Positions 53,916 through 64,000 of a stretch of DNA of 64,000 bases are shown here, in pieces. The translations under genes were made by a program, and so were the position numbers. The stretch spans positions 4,894,373-4,958,372 of the forward strand of contig NC_088306.1 of the NCBI RefSeq assembly GCF_032854445.1, in the 5' to 3' direction. The stretch comes from Liolophura sinensis (taxonomy: Eukaryota > Mollusca > Polyplacophora > Chitonida > Chitonidae). Under the pieces are notes generated by a model. The model did no database searches and was not told the origin of the DNA. It was given only the letters and a program-made list of their open reading frames with translations. Each line of letters opens with the position of its first letter. Within the stretch, counting starts at the first letter, position 1.

Positions 53916-56900
53916 ATAGGATCTGTATCTTCCTCGTCACTGTCCAACAAGTTTGAAAAGTGACGCTGTCCTGAGGATGTCACCAACAGAGGCATGCTGG
54001 GGTGAAGGCTGTAACAATCAAAATGTGAACACATTTAATATTAAACTAATTAACACCCTTGGTTTATTCATTTACTTGATCAGTGTTTTTGCTGTACTCA
54101 AGAATATTTCACTTATACGAAGGTGGCCAGCATTATGGTACCTCCACTGAGTTGCTAACATAAACCTCCAGCATAACCCACTGTGTCCATTAGCTATAGA
54201 AAAATCCTACCTATTCATCATAATTTTAATTTTTGTATTTTTTTAAAATTTAATTACCCTATTAAATTACATCCATAACTAATTTGCCCATTTTTCCTGA
54301 TTCTGAGAGTTTTCAAGATTTTAGGAAAGGTGTTTTGAGATTTGCTTGGAACATGGGATGATATTCTGCTGATAAATTGTAAGTTTCAGCAAAATATTTT
54401 GTGATATTTATTTGCCTCCAAAAGTGCACTTTTGTGGGTGAAATTTAGGGTATTCCCTTACACAAAGATGGACAGGTGAACTGGGATAATCAATATGTCC
54501 ACTGAAATAAAGTTTTGCAGGAAGAAAATAGCATTAAGTAACTCTTGATACTGTACACATGTAATGCATTACAATTTAACTTTATAAGTACATCTAGCTA
54601 TATTTTAGCCAAAAAATTTTTACGTTTATGCAAAGGGTAAACTGTCTCAACTATTCCCAGTACTTTAACCATAACAGTGCCAAACTACAAAATCAGTTTT
54701 ATAGGTCACCTGCATCTACATCACAAACAGTGTCTGTACCTGGCTCCATTGACAGTGTCATTGTGGGCCTTGTAATTCAGCACAGGTTCTAATACAGGGT
54801 CCTGGGAGTCTGGGAGAGTGGCTGGGGCTCGGGTCATGTCCCATACACTAACTGTGCCGTCATGGTTACCTGAGACAAGGTAACGTCCAGAGCTGAGGAG
54901 GAAACAGGGCAGGGGTTAAAGTAAAAGACAACAAAGAGCGAAGACCAACTGTTTCTGACAACACTGATTTGAGCATTCAAATCCACATTGGTCAGCTCAT
55001 TAGAATGTGTATATTCAAGCGCAAAAAAAAGTGTAGAGTTTGTTTCGTTTCACTATCGTTCTTACTGCACCCTGTTTCAAAAACGGAGAAAAGGGCAGTG
55101 GAAATCTTGTTTGCACACAGTGACATCGCCTCACATTTTGATGTTGGAACCTTGTTCTTGTGTGGGATTATCACCAATATGCCCTTTAATTGGCCCCAAT
55201 TTATTTAAATAAATGTATTACCTGATGTTTTTAAATGGTTACCTAATGGGTACTTAAGAAGAGGTATGCCCAAAGTAGAAAAATAAATCTGATGAGAAGA
55301 AATTAGGTCAGACTTCTAAAAACTGAAATGGTGAACGTACCTTCAACGACACTCTCTTTTTTTCAAAAAGGGTACACAGGTCTATGGTTGATATCTATAT
55401 GAAAAAAACATAGATCTTTGTGCGATGGCAGATAAACATTGGCTTGCACATATACTTACTTATCTACATCAAAGTAAATGCGTTGGTTTGTTTCGACTTT
55501 TCGAGGAGCTGTGAAGAGAATCTGACCGGGATTACGCAGGTCCCAGCACAAAATCTCCGGGTCCTGTCACAGAACAAAAAAAGTTACAATTTTAACCCTT
55601 TCTTTCTATTTTTGTCATGAAAATTCTATTTCAGACCTGTTATATGTTTTACGTGCAAAGGCTATTCATACATGAAGCAAAAGGGTACATTCATATACCT
55701 AAAGTTAGTACAGTTAGGCACAGTTTTTTAATGTTTTGAGAGTTCATTATGCTTGAATTAAAACTTTTTTTAGGGTCAGTTTTCAGCACCTTTACATTTT
55801 GATTTTTTTCCATCATTTTTAGTCAAAGAAAAGCAGAATTTTTACAAACACTTCTACTTTAGAAAAGTACCAATTACTACATGTATTGTTATTCTGGATG
55901 AAAACAGATCCTAACAAATCCTATCTAGACACGATTCCAGATAAACACTGAAATAGTGCACAGCTTCTCAAACTTTCTTGTAAGAATTTAATCAATCGCC
56001 AGTGAAATACCCAATCACTTCATTGTTATTCATTTATTTATTTACTTGATTGGTATTGATGCTGAAGTGTTTGCTCCAGGGATTTGCTTTTCAAGGATAA
56101 AATCACTTGAAACAAAACGGTATCACCACAGAACAAGATATCAGCTAATTATAAGAACCAATTTCTATCTGCTGTGACAAAGTCATCAAAGCACTTTCCC
56201 TACAACAGAAAATCAGGGGAGACAATTGTAACCTACCTTTCTGCCTCCACTGAGTAATTTAGTGCCATCTGGTGTGAACTGAATATGAGTTACTCCCCCT
56301 TGATGGCCCTGGAACATGCATACCATCTCTCCATTAGGCTCATAGTAGAGGGCAACTGTAGAGGTAGAAGAAACAGTAAGAATATGTTACTTCAGGATTC
56401 ATTTCATTTATACTTGATGCCAGCTTCATTACCACCAGAAGGCGTTTATGATGGGAAGTCTGACTTTTGGGCAGTAAGTCCACTGGTGGTGGAGAATTGG
56501 GGGGGGGGGCACGGTTTGTTTGGGGGTTGGCTTTTGTTTGAGGTTGGGGCTGGTGGGGGTTGGTGGTGGGGGGTGGGCGTAATGCAATGACACAAAGAAC
56601 ATGTATTCTATGTATGCAAGAGTGATGGATTTTAAAAGATAAGACACCACCAGGCTAAATGTACATGTATATATGCATCATTAAAGTATCTCATACGAAG
56701 TTTAAAAAGTATAATTTTTTGTGTTTGTGATGTTGCATAAACAAGACATGGCAGTTCACAGTAAGTAAAATTTCGCAAGTTTAGAAAATTCAAAGCTCTA
56801 CCATGAAATCAGTTATGAAATCAATTTCCACTTATGTCACCACAACCCTTTTAACCATACGTGCGTGGGGTAAGAGTGAAACAACACTGTGATGCCGGTC

Positions 56901-59900
56901 GCTTTAACATGAGGATTGCATGCGCATTGAGGGTGTGAGTGGCATGAATGTACAGGCAGACAGATGAACACACAAACAGAAAGACACACATACAGATGTA
57001 TGGGCAGATGGACAGACGGTCGCTTTAACATGGCGCATTGAGGGTGTGAATGGTATGAATGTGTGAATGTGAAAAGATGGGCAGATTGGCAGACGGACAG
57101 ACACATGAACAGACAAACAGACGGGCACACATACAGATGTATGGGCAGATGGACAGACAAAAAGTTGGACAGACAGAGAGACGGAGAGAGAAATAGACAG
57201 ACAGACAAACAGATGGATGGGCAGTTGGACAGACAAACAGTTGGACGGAGAGTTAGACACACAAACAGTTGGACGAACAGATAGACAGAAGAACACTTGG
57301 ACAGACAAACAGCTGGATGGGCAGAGAGATGGACAGACAAAACAGTTAGATGGACAGTTACACAGACAGTTAGGACAGATAGACAGACAAACAGTTAGAT
57401 GGACAAATACGTACAAACAGCTGGATGAACAAACAAACAGATAGATAGATAGACAGACAGACAGGTGAACTGGGATGATGAAATTGTTAATTAAAATAAA
57501 ATTTTGCCAAAAGAAAATAGCAGTAAGTAACTCCTGATACAGTACACATACAATGCATTACAATTCAACTATTATAATTGGCGATAGTTCAGCCATAAAT
57601 TTTTAATACATGATGAAATCTTGTCAAAGTCAGTGGTATACAGTTTCTTCCTTTAGCCTCTTTCATAAATATGACACTCAAGACAGTCAAGTTATATTTA
57701 ATACTGCATAAACAAGAATCAAATACACTGTACTAAATAAAAAATCAAACTGACCACTTCGGGAGTACGATCCAGCTGCATACAGCCCAGCATCCAGGGG
57801 GCTAGAGGCGATGCAGGAGATGATACCCGCTTGACCCTCCTTCACTATGGATCAATAAACAAACACCCCATGATGATACATTTATTTATTTATTGATTGA
57901 TTTGATTGGTGTTTTACGCCGTGCTCAAGAATATTTCACTTATACGCCATCAGCCAGCATTATGGTGGGAGGAAAGCAGGCAGAGCCCTGGAGAAACCCA
58001 CGACCATCTGCAGGTTGCCGCAAGACCTTCCCACTTATGGCCAGAGAGGAAGCCAGCACAAGCTGGACTTGAACTCACAGCGGCTGCATTGGTGAGAGGC
58101 TTCTGGGTCATTACGCAGAGATAGTGCACTAACCAACTGAGCCATGGACACCCCACCTCAACCACAACAACTCACAATCCTCAATATGAGGACAACTCCC
58201 TCATTAACATGAATTTATCAGAAGTAATGTAGAAGAGTGTCCAAAATTTGCAATCGTTGAAACCTGCACTGTGAGGAGTATGACAGGACTTACTGTAAGT
58301 CAGTCTTTGTTCACACTGCCGTCCTGGTCTGTCAACATTAAACACTCTGACTGTCTTGTTAAACCCACAGTACAGTTTGCTGCCATCACCACTGAAAGAC
58401 ACACAATGTGCTGGAGTCACCTCATCCTGGAAGCGAGAAACAAAAATATTCTGAATTAATGTTTCCTATTTTTCAAACAGCTATACCAGAAATTTCTGGC
58501 AATGAAATTTTTTGCATTTAACAAAAATAGATCAAATTATTCCCTTTCAACAAATATCATACTCAGACCTGTAAAATGTTAAAGTGATTCAAATCTTTGA
58601 AAATAATGCGACCTGGTTTATAAATTTTAGAAGCTATTTTGAATTTAAATTTATCAGACTATTCTAAAATAATAACAAAAAAATTGACTGGATACGGGCT
58701 GATTAACATGCTTCGACATGTCCTCTTTAACAGTACTTTGTATTTTGTTATCACCCCTGGCATTTAATTTAACATTGATTCTAATACACAATACACTTAA
58801 TCACAAATTTTATAATTTACAGTACTTTATATGCAAGCAGTGAATCAATGATGGAAAATCAGCACTTTTAAAGATACCCCCCCTCTTTGTTTAACAATGC
58901 TTTCCCTGTTACTGGGCGCCGATGCCAACACTCGGGACATGACATAGCTTGATAAGCTACTCTGTACAGGGCTGTTTAGGTCTGTTAATACCCTCCCTTC
59001 TCAATAACTATTATTATTTGTTGTCTTTTCTTCTTCAAAATACAAAATATGACCAAAATGAAAATTGTTTTTAGATTACTGGCACAATTTTATTTATTTC
59101 ATACATGTATTCTTCTTTTTTGAAATAAGTACAAGTATTCAAGATTCCTTTAAACAATGCTTAAGTTTGTGAAGACATACGTACAACTTGATTAAAGGCC
59201 CTGTAGGAGCATCTGAGCTCCCCGGTGAAGGCGTCCCACAGATGGATTGGTGTGTTGGATGAGGTTGTGGCAAAACTGAAAGCATGTACAACAAACAATC
59301 TTTGTCTACGTTATGCAGATTTCACGGCAAACTTTGCATGTGTATGTGAACTTAATTAACAGAAGAGTCTCACAATGAGTAAATCTGTTTCATCTATTGA
59401 TTAGACAATTCCTCCACAGTAATTGGTTAACACACTATACAATGGCAGTCTTCATTATTGATGGAGGAGACAGTGGTGTTAAGGGATAAACCACCGACCT
59501 TTGGCTGGTTACTGATATGCTTTCCCACAAGAATTATGAATGTCATAATTCATTATCTGTGTCACAATTTATTATCAGTGTCATAATCAATCACCAGCAT
59601 GAAATCCATTATACTAGCAACACAATTCATTATCTGTGTCACAATTTATTATCAGTGTCATAATTTATTATCAGTGTCATAATCAATTTCCAGCATGAAA
59701 TCCATTATACTAGCAACACAATTCATTATTTGTGTCACAATTTATTATCAGTGTCATAACTTATTATCAGTGTCATAATCAATTTCCAGCATGAAATCCA
59801 TTATATTAGCAACATAATTCATTACCAGCATCACAGTTTATTATCAGTGTCATAATCAATTTCCAGCATGAAATCCATTATATTAGCGACACAATTCATT

Positions 59901-62900
59901 ATCTATATCATAATCCATCATCAGCTTCATAATCTATTATCAAGCATTTATTTAGCTTCATCTACTCATCAACGGTGTGGGTATCTGTAAGGCAGAGATA
60001 GGCACTGCCATCATAAAACACATCTAACCTCCTCAGGCCACATCAAAGGCCAATTCCACAAAGTATTTTTGGCTTAGGTTAAAATTCGAAACTTCTTCAC
60101 CAAGCTTAGTTTTTGAAACAAGAAGTTGAAATTTGGATATATTTGTCATAAGGCAGACAAACTGACGAAAAATAAGCTGATAAGAAACATAAGAAAAATA
60201 AGCAATAAACCTATTGTATTTCAAATTTTGACTTAAGTCAGAAATGGCTTTGTGGAATAGGCCCCCAGGCTACAGTGTACATTACATACCAGCAAGTTGC
60301 AGGGTCGGCTGAGGACATGAGGGGGTACCAGCTGTAATCGTAGACAGTCTCCGACTCCTGTATCTTCAGTACAGATGTCTGTGAAAAGAACAAGACAAAG
60401 AGCTTTTTGAGAGACAAAATACAGATATCTCCTTTCTTTACCATCTTCTCCATTCCACATGTACTGTATTTGTCTAAGTAACTATAAAGCTAAAAGTGAG
60501 GGTGTATTGTTCATGGTATGCAAAGGCAGCGTATGTACCGTAACTCTTCTAGATGCTTCAGGAATTCTGACACTCTAGAATATCCCCACCCCAACACCCA
60601 GGTATTTAAACTTCTGGGAGTGCCGCCGACAGGGATGGCTGATTGGTGTTTATACGAAGTAAGTGGATTAAAGGTAGATGGTGAAACTCATCCTAACTTA
60701 CCCCGCTCCACCCCACCCCCTCCTCCAACCTCCCCACCTAAAACACCCCTGAAAAGATCAATAGAACTCTCAAGAGTCCAGCAAAATGAATGACCTATTA
60801 AATAAACGATAGTGGTGATGTTTTTTTGTGGAGAAAGTCAGAGTAAAATACCCACTATGTTCCCAATGTACACGTACCTGATACAACTCCTTAAAATGAC
60901 AATACTAAACCAAATGTATTTATTGATTACTGTAAATCTTCAACCTTTTGAACCACTACTGCTCTTTTTTTCAGTCGAATTTATGCATACAATTATTCTG
61001 AAAATGAAGCTAAAATGATTTGTTTGTGTCTTTAAAAATATAGCTTTCATAAAACTGTGCAAATTATTTATCTCCACTCCACAGTTCTCTGTGAATGTTT
61101 CAAATATTTCAAAATGTTTTCTCACCAGAGAAAACAGCCTGCGCTGAAGGGGTTGTACGTAACATTTCACTTTTGGATTGATCCACTGCTTTGCTTTGAG
61201 TTTCCGTTGGCAACATGTAAATTTGTTGTGAATTGATGATTGTCAAAATGGCTAAAACATTTCTGACAAGCTTAGTCACATTGGCGAAGGGAAAAAAACG
61301 GTTAGCGCTAGGACACCATGCATAGATCTAACAGAATATAAAATCTTACCATTTCCTCTAGGTTTTCTGTCTGGCCAGTTAGCAGCGGTTCAGGTAGGTT
61401 AAACAGTTTGAGCAAACAGTCATTACTGCAGGTCATCAAGCAACTGCCATCTGGTGACCTAAAGAAGAGGGAGGGAAGAGCCATTGCCTGGCAATGTTCA
61501 AAGGAAAGAGAGCAATTTATTTATGAAACATTAAAATATTTGGAGGCATGGCATGAACAGAACCTAAGACAAATGCCTGATTGTTTTTTAAAAAATGGCA
61601 ACTGAAAGGAATGAAATAGGAATTGAAAAAATTTACTTTGAGAGATAAATAAAAAAGAAATTCCATCAATACCCCAATAAAAATTTTTATTTATTTATTT
61701 ATTTGATTGGTGTTTTATGCTGTACTCAAGAATATTTCACTTATATGATGGCAGCCAGCATTATGGTGGGGGGAAGCCCGGCAGAGCCCGGGGGAAACCC
61801 ACGACCATCTGCAGGTTTAAGAAAGTTGTGCCCAGTTTTTGGGGGGTCCCTGGGGTTACAAACGAACATATTTTAATGACAGTCTAATATGATATCAGAA
61901 CTAATTCTTCAACCTTTTCTCATGTTTGCCAGGTGTTTAATCAAGCATATTCTGAAGGCATTATTCTATGTGGGCTGATAAAATGACACTCTTTTATGAA
62001 GCCCTGAAAATGGCCGATCCAACCAGTGTAATTTGTCTCCAAAATCTAATTACAAATGTGCATAAATTACACTGAAAGGAATTAGGGTATTCCCCCTACA
62101 GTTCAAATAGTAGGCCTATGTGTTAACATGTGGGATAACTATATGGAACTTAAGACTGACCCTTCAGGCTCATTGCTTTATAGCTATCCCTAATTTTAGG
62201 CCTGTCAAAGGATATTTCCCCCTAAAAGCTTCCCCCAAAAGCAGCTCAATGACCAGTCAATTAACGTAATGCCATTGATACAACATGTTTTTGCATTATA
62301 ATGTGGAATGATGCATATAACAGAAGTATAAACCGAGAGCCATTTTCCACTTTGATACTGACCAGAACTCTGCGATCATGCTTAGACTTACCACTTACAT
62401 CCCCTGAGGAAGTTGTCTGTCTGTGAGAACTCTGCCCAGGCTCCACAAATCTGTACAGGAGGTTTGCTGACATCGTATTCCACTGTACTGATAAACATAA
62501 AATCACTCTTATCAACATGCTATACAATGAATGAATGAATGAACGCTTGGAGTTTGATGTCGTACTTAACAAATTTTCACTCATATGATAACAAGGATCA
62601 TTACGTGTGTGTACAAATACTGTGTCTCCTTGTAGTATGGTGAGTCCATGGTACCACTGAAGTATCATGCCCAAACCACCAGACATCACACCACACCCAG
62701 TCACATTATTCAGACTCTGGGTCAACCAGTCCTGTTTCCTTGCTCTAACTTACACAGCAACAAGTACCAGTTTTAAAGTCTTTGGTATGACCCGACCTGG
62801 GTTTGATCCCTGGTTTCCTGACTTCCACCAAACGGTCCGTGAACATGCTATATGATCTAATTATTAATTGAGAAGTATGGCACAGTATAAACTTTATCAG

Positions 62901-64000
62901 TCTTATACACATGGAGTGTAATCCACTGTCACAATGACATCATCTTCCACTCCAATCATACATCTTGAGCACGGCGTAAAACATCAATCAAATCAAAACC
63001 AATCATACACCTCCTTCTACATACTAGTATATTAAAACCACATGGTCACATCATATGCTTAACTGACAAGGCACATGTATCTGTCAGACAGGCCTTCGTT
63101 TTTCGTTTTGAGCAGGTATGTGATTATCAGATCCCTTTCCATGTTTGTGAACTTTGAGTGAGCTGTGCACACCTATATGTCTAAGTCACAATGCTGCGCT
63201 AACACACTAACTACTTGGCCATGGAGGCCCCAACTTAAACTTGAAGGCAGGACCGCAATTGAATATTAGCATGAGAATAACATAAAAATGGATTGTTTTA
63301 ACGAAATTTTTCGCTCGTACGATGACTGTCAGTATTAGGAGTGGAGGAAACTGGAGTGCCAGGGGTTAATCACCGACCTTTGGCATGTTGCTGACAAACT
63401 TTCCCAGCTTGTGATGTATAGATATACACGTCATATTGTGGGAAGACAAGTGGTCTTCAATAAAAATATAGTGAGTTAGTGAGGAAAATTTGTTGTCCTG
63501 AGCTGGGTTGGAACCCACAGCTCTTGTGTCCTTCAGAATGCAATCCATTGCAAGTGCAAATACAACAAATATACAACAAAATATAGAACAAATATTTATG
63601 TTTATGTATAACAGACACTGCAGCAAAATTATGGAGGTGAAACACCCATCAAGTTATAAGGTCTTTCAATCCTTCCTAAATCCAAAGTATTAGTACCTTT
63701 TTTTTTTATATCCTACCTTTCAACATACATCTCAGGGTTTAACACACCGTCTGATTTATTGTCATCATTGACATCCTCTGTGTTATCACTAGTGTTATCC
63801 TTTTTATCACCATAAGTCTCAGATTCCTCTCTCTCTTCAGTCCTTAGTTCATCACTGCATCTATCCACCTCCATGTTCTCTGTTGCCATGGAAACATCCT
63901 GATTCAGCACCAGCGATTCCTGCTGTTCGTGATTTTGCTTCTGATTATCTGATATTTCTGATAGACCATCATTTTTGACATCACTAACATTGTCTGTATT
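53873..64000 (-). CDS. WRAP53: Telomerase Cajal body protein 1 (WRAP53/TCAB1), 5' partial
   Basis: Exons in transcript order: beyond 64000-63717, 62487-62392, 61458-61350, 60378-60290, 59275-59185, 58426-58294, 57844-57755, 56355-56237, 55563-55460, 54892-54740, 54008-53873 (TGA). All phases join, giving 467 residues in the window; human WRAP53 has 548, so the N-terminus is missing. The first exon is an acidic, disordered tail. WD repeats follow with [147 protein letters not shown] and [15 protein letters not shown]. In animals it binds the CAB box of scaRNAs and telomerase RNA and delivers them to Cajal bodies. GPR180 follows in the same orientation. Confidence 0.96.
54062..54140 (-). mobile_element. 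SINE A 3' fragment
   Basis: TTTATTCATTTACTTGATC, GCTGTACTCAAGAATATTTC, GGTGGCCAGCATTATGG. In the last WRAP53 intron, 54 bp before its last exon in plus-strand terms. Confidence 0.85.
56028..56066 (-). mobile_element. SINE A tail scrap
   Basis: Only TTATTTACTTGATTGGTATT and a few following bases are recognisable. In a WRAP53 intron. Confidence 0.5.
56935..57475. repeat. Strand-asymmetric GACAGACAAACAG minisatellite
   Basis: About 540 bp made of 12-16 bp variants such as GATGGACAGACAAACAGTTG, with a longer duplicated block at its start (CATTGAGGGTGTGA twice). The plus strand is almost free of runs of pyrimidine. The Cys/Ser/Val-rich open frames on the minus strand are its translations, not genes. 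In a WRAP53 intron. Confidence 0.9.
57882..58155 (-). mobile_element. SINE A, full length
   Basis: Complete from the (TTTA)n tail to the tRNA-like head, seen on the plus strand as CTAACCAACTGAGCCATGGAC. It contains CAGCACAAGCTGGACTTGAAC (B-box region) and AACCCACGACCATCTGCAGG. In the WRAP53 intron between exons 58294 and 57844. Confidence 0.92.
58735..58960. repeat. Single diverged unit of the 185-bp satellite
   Basis: Shares TTTAACATTGATTCTAATAC, AATTTA(C)AGTACTT, TGAATCAATGATGGAAAATC with the array at 40245-41160. The flank also matches: GGGCGCCGATGCC and GACATGACATAGCTTG here, GGACGCCGACAAC and GGACATAAGCTACAC there. Confidence 0.8.
59445..59540 (-). mobile_element. Family C SINE fragment
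   Basis: AGACAGTGGTGTTAAGGG, AACCACCGACCTTTGGC, TGATATGCTTTCCCACAAG; same core as 39780 and 63290. Confidence 0.5.
59525..59950. repeat. Higher-order minisatellite in a WRAP53 intron
   Basis: A basic block of about 20 bp, (A)ATTTATTATCAGTGTCATA, alternates with AATTTCCAGCATGAAATCC and ATTATACTAGCAACACAATTC, giving an overall period of about 80-120 bp in which the basic block varies in number. Confidence 0.88.
61685..61817 (-). mobile_element. SINE A, 5'-truncated
   Basis: (TTTA)n tail to CCCACGACCATCTGCAGG, with AGCCCGGGGGAAACCC. In the WRAP53 intron between exons 62392 and 61458. Confidence 0.9.
62525..62830 (-). mobile_element. SINE B, near full length
   Basis: A (GAAT)n tail, CGCTTGGAGTTTGATGTCG, TTCACTCATATGATAACAAGG, TACCACTGAAGTATCATGCC, CACACCCAGTCACATTATTC, GGTCAACCAGTCCTGTTTCC, and a degraded head GACCCGACCTGGGTTTGATC. 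The tail starts 38 bp from the WRAP53 exon at 62487. Confidence 0.88.
62965..63240. mobile_element. SINE A scraps (tail plus, head minus)
   Basis: A plus-strand tail (CTTGAGCACGGCGTAAAACA) lies at 62965-62996 and a minus-strand tRNA-like head (AACTACTTGGCCATGGAGGCC on the plus strand) at 63190-63235. They are separate insertions or a rearranged one. Confidence 0.6.
63290..63545 (-). mobile_element. SINE of family C
   Basis: Plus strand: AACGAAATTTTTCGCTCG, AGGAGTGGAGGAAACTGG, AATCACCGACCTTTGGC, GACAAACTTTCCCAGCTTG, AGTGGTCTTCAATAAAAA, and a B-box complement in GGGTTGGAACCCACAGC. In a WRAP53 intron. Confidence 0.65.

Noticed and set aside
56837-57416. Two minus-strand frames of 167 and 170 residues rich in Cys, Ser, Val and Leu
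   Set aside because: They are two phases of the same GACAGACAAACAG minisatellite and lie in a WRAP53 intron.
60518-60793. Pro-rich 91-residue plus-strand frame
   Set aside because: Antisense in a WRAP53 intron with simple C-rich sequence; no domain or splice support.
63713-63910. A separate 65-residue acidic protein
   Set aside because: The frame stays open to the window edge and ends at a splice donor whose phase fits the WRAP53 exon at 62487, so it is part of WRAP53.

Overview
This is animal nuclear DNA, not microbial. Genes are split into short exons with GT..AG borders, introns and intergenic DNA are AT-rich, and the window is crowded with tRNA-derived SINEs, small inverted-repeat elements and minisatellites. 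The gene sequences and the SINE types suggest a lophotrochozoan invertebrate, probably a marine mollusc. That placement is inference; no species is claimed.

Four genes can be reconstructed by translating exons across phase-consistent splice sites. (1) 1007-9005, plus strand: SELENBP1 (methanethiol oxidase), nine exons, 423 residues; the first 50 or so residues lie left of the window. (2) 32948-38327, plus: a small secreted protein with one immunoglobulin domain, three coding exons, 156 residues, not recognised as a named gene. (3) 43591-51504, minus: GPR180, complete, nine exons, 437 residues. (4) 53873 to beyond 64000, minus: WRAP53/TCAB1, the WD-repeat chaperone of telomerase and Cajal-body RNAs; eleven exons and 467 residues are visible and the N-terminus lies right of the window. 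GPR180 and WRAP53 are head to tail, 2.4 kb apart.

Repeats by region. 1-918: 5' part of a non-LTR retrotransposon, antisense inside SELENBP1. 1.4-9 kb: SELENBP1 introns with a foldback element and several SINEs. 9-33 kb: no convincing gene; SINEs (families A and B here), four copies of a palindromic MITE of about 260 bp, one copy of a 440-bp MITE, a 1-kb unit bounded by 29-bp inverted repeats, minisatellites and long AT microsatellites. 33-43.5 kb: the Ig gene, a 185-bp satellite and a triplet of tandem SINE pieces. 43.5-64 kb: GPR180 and WRAP53, with SINEs and minisatellites in introns and flanks.

The most unusual pattern is that three of the four genes have a tandem repeat that includes an exon edge: the 5' end of one SELENBP1 exon, the 3' end and splice donor of the Ig-domain exon, and the last codons and stop of WRAP53. 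Other notable items are a MITE carrying two SINE insertions with exact target-site duplications, a SINE A/B chimera with a 90-bp direct duplication, and a satellite unit that also occurs as a single dispersed copy. No CRISPR array, operon, viral gene or toxin gene was seen.
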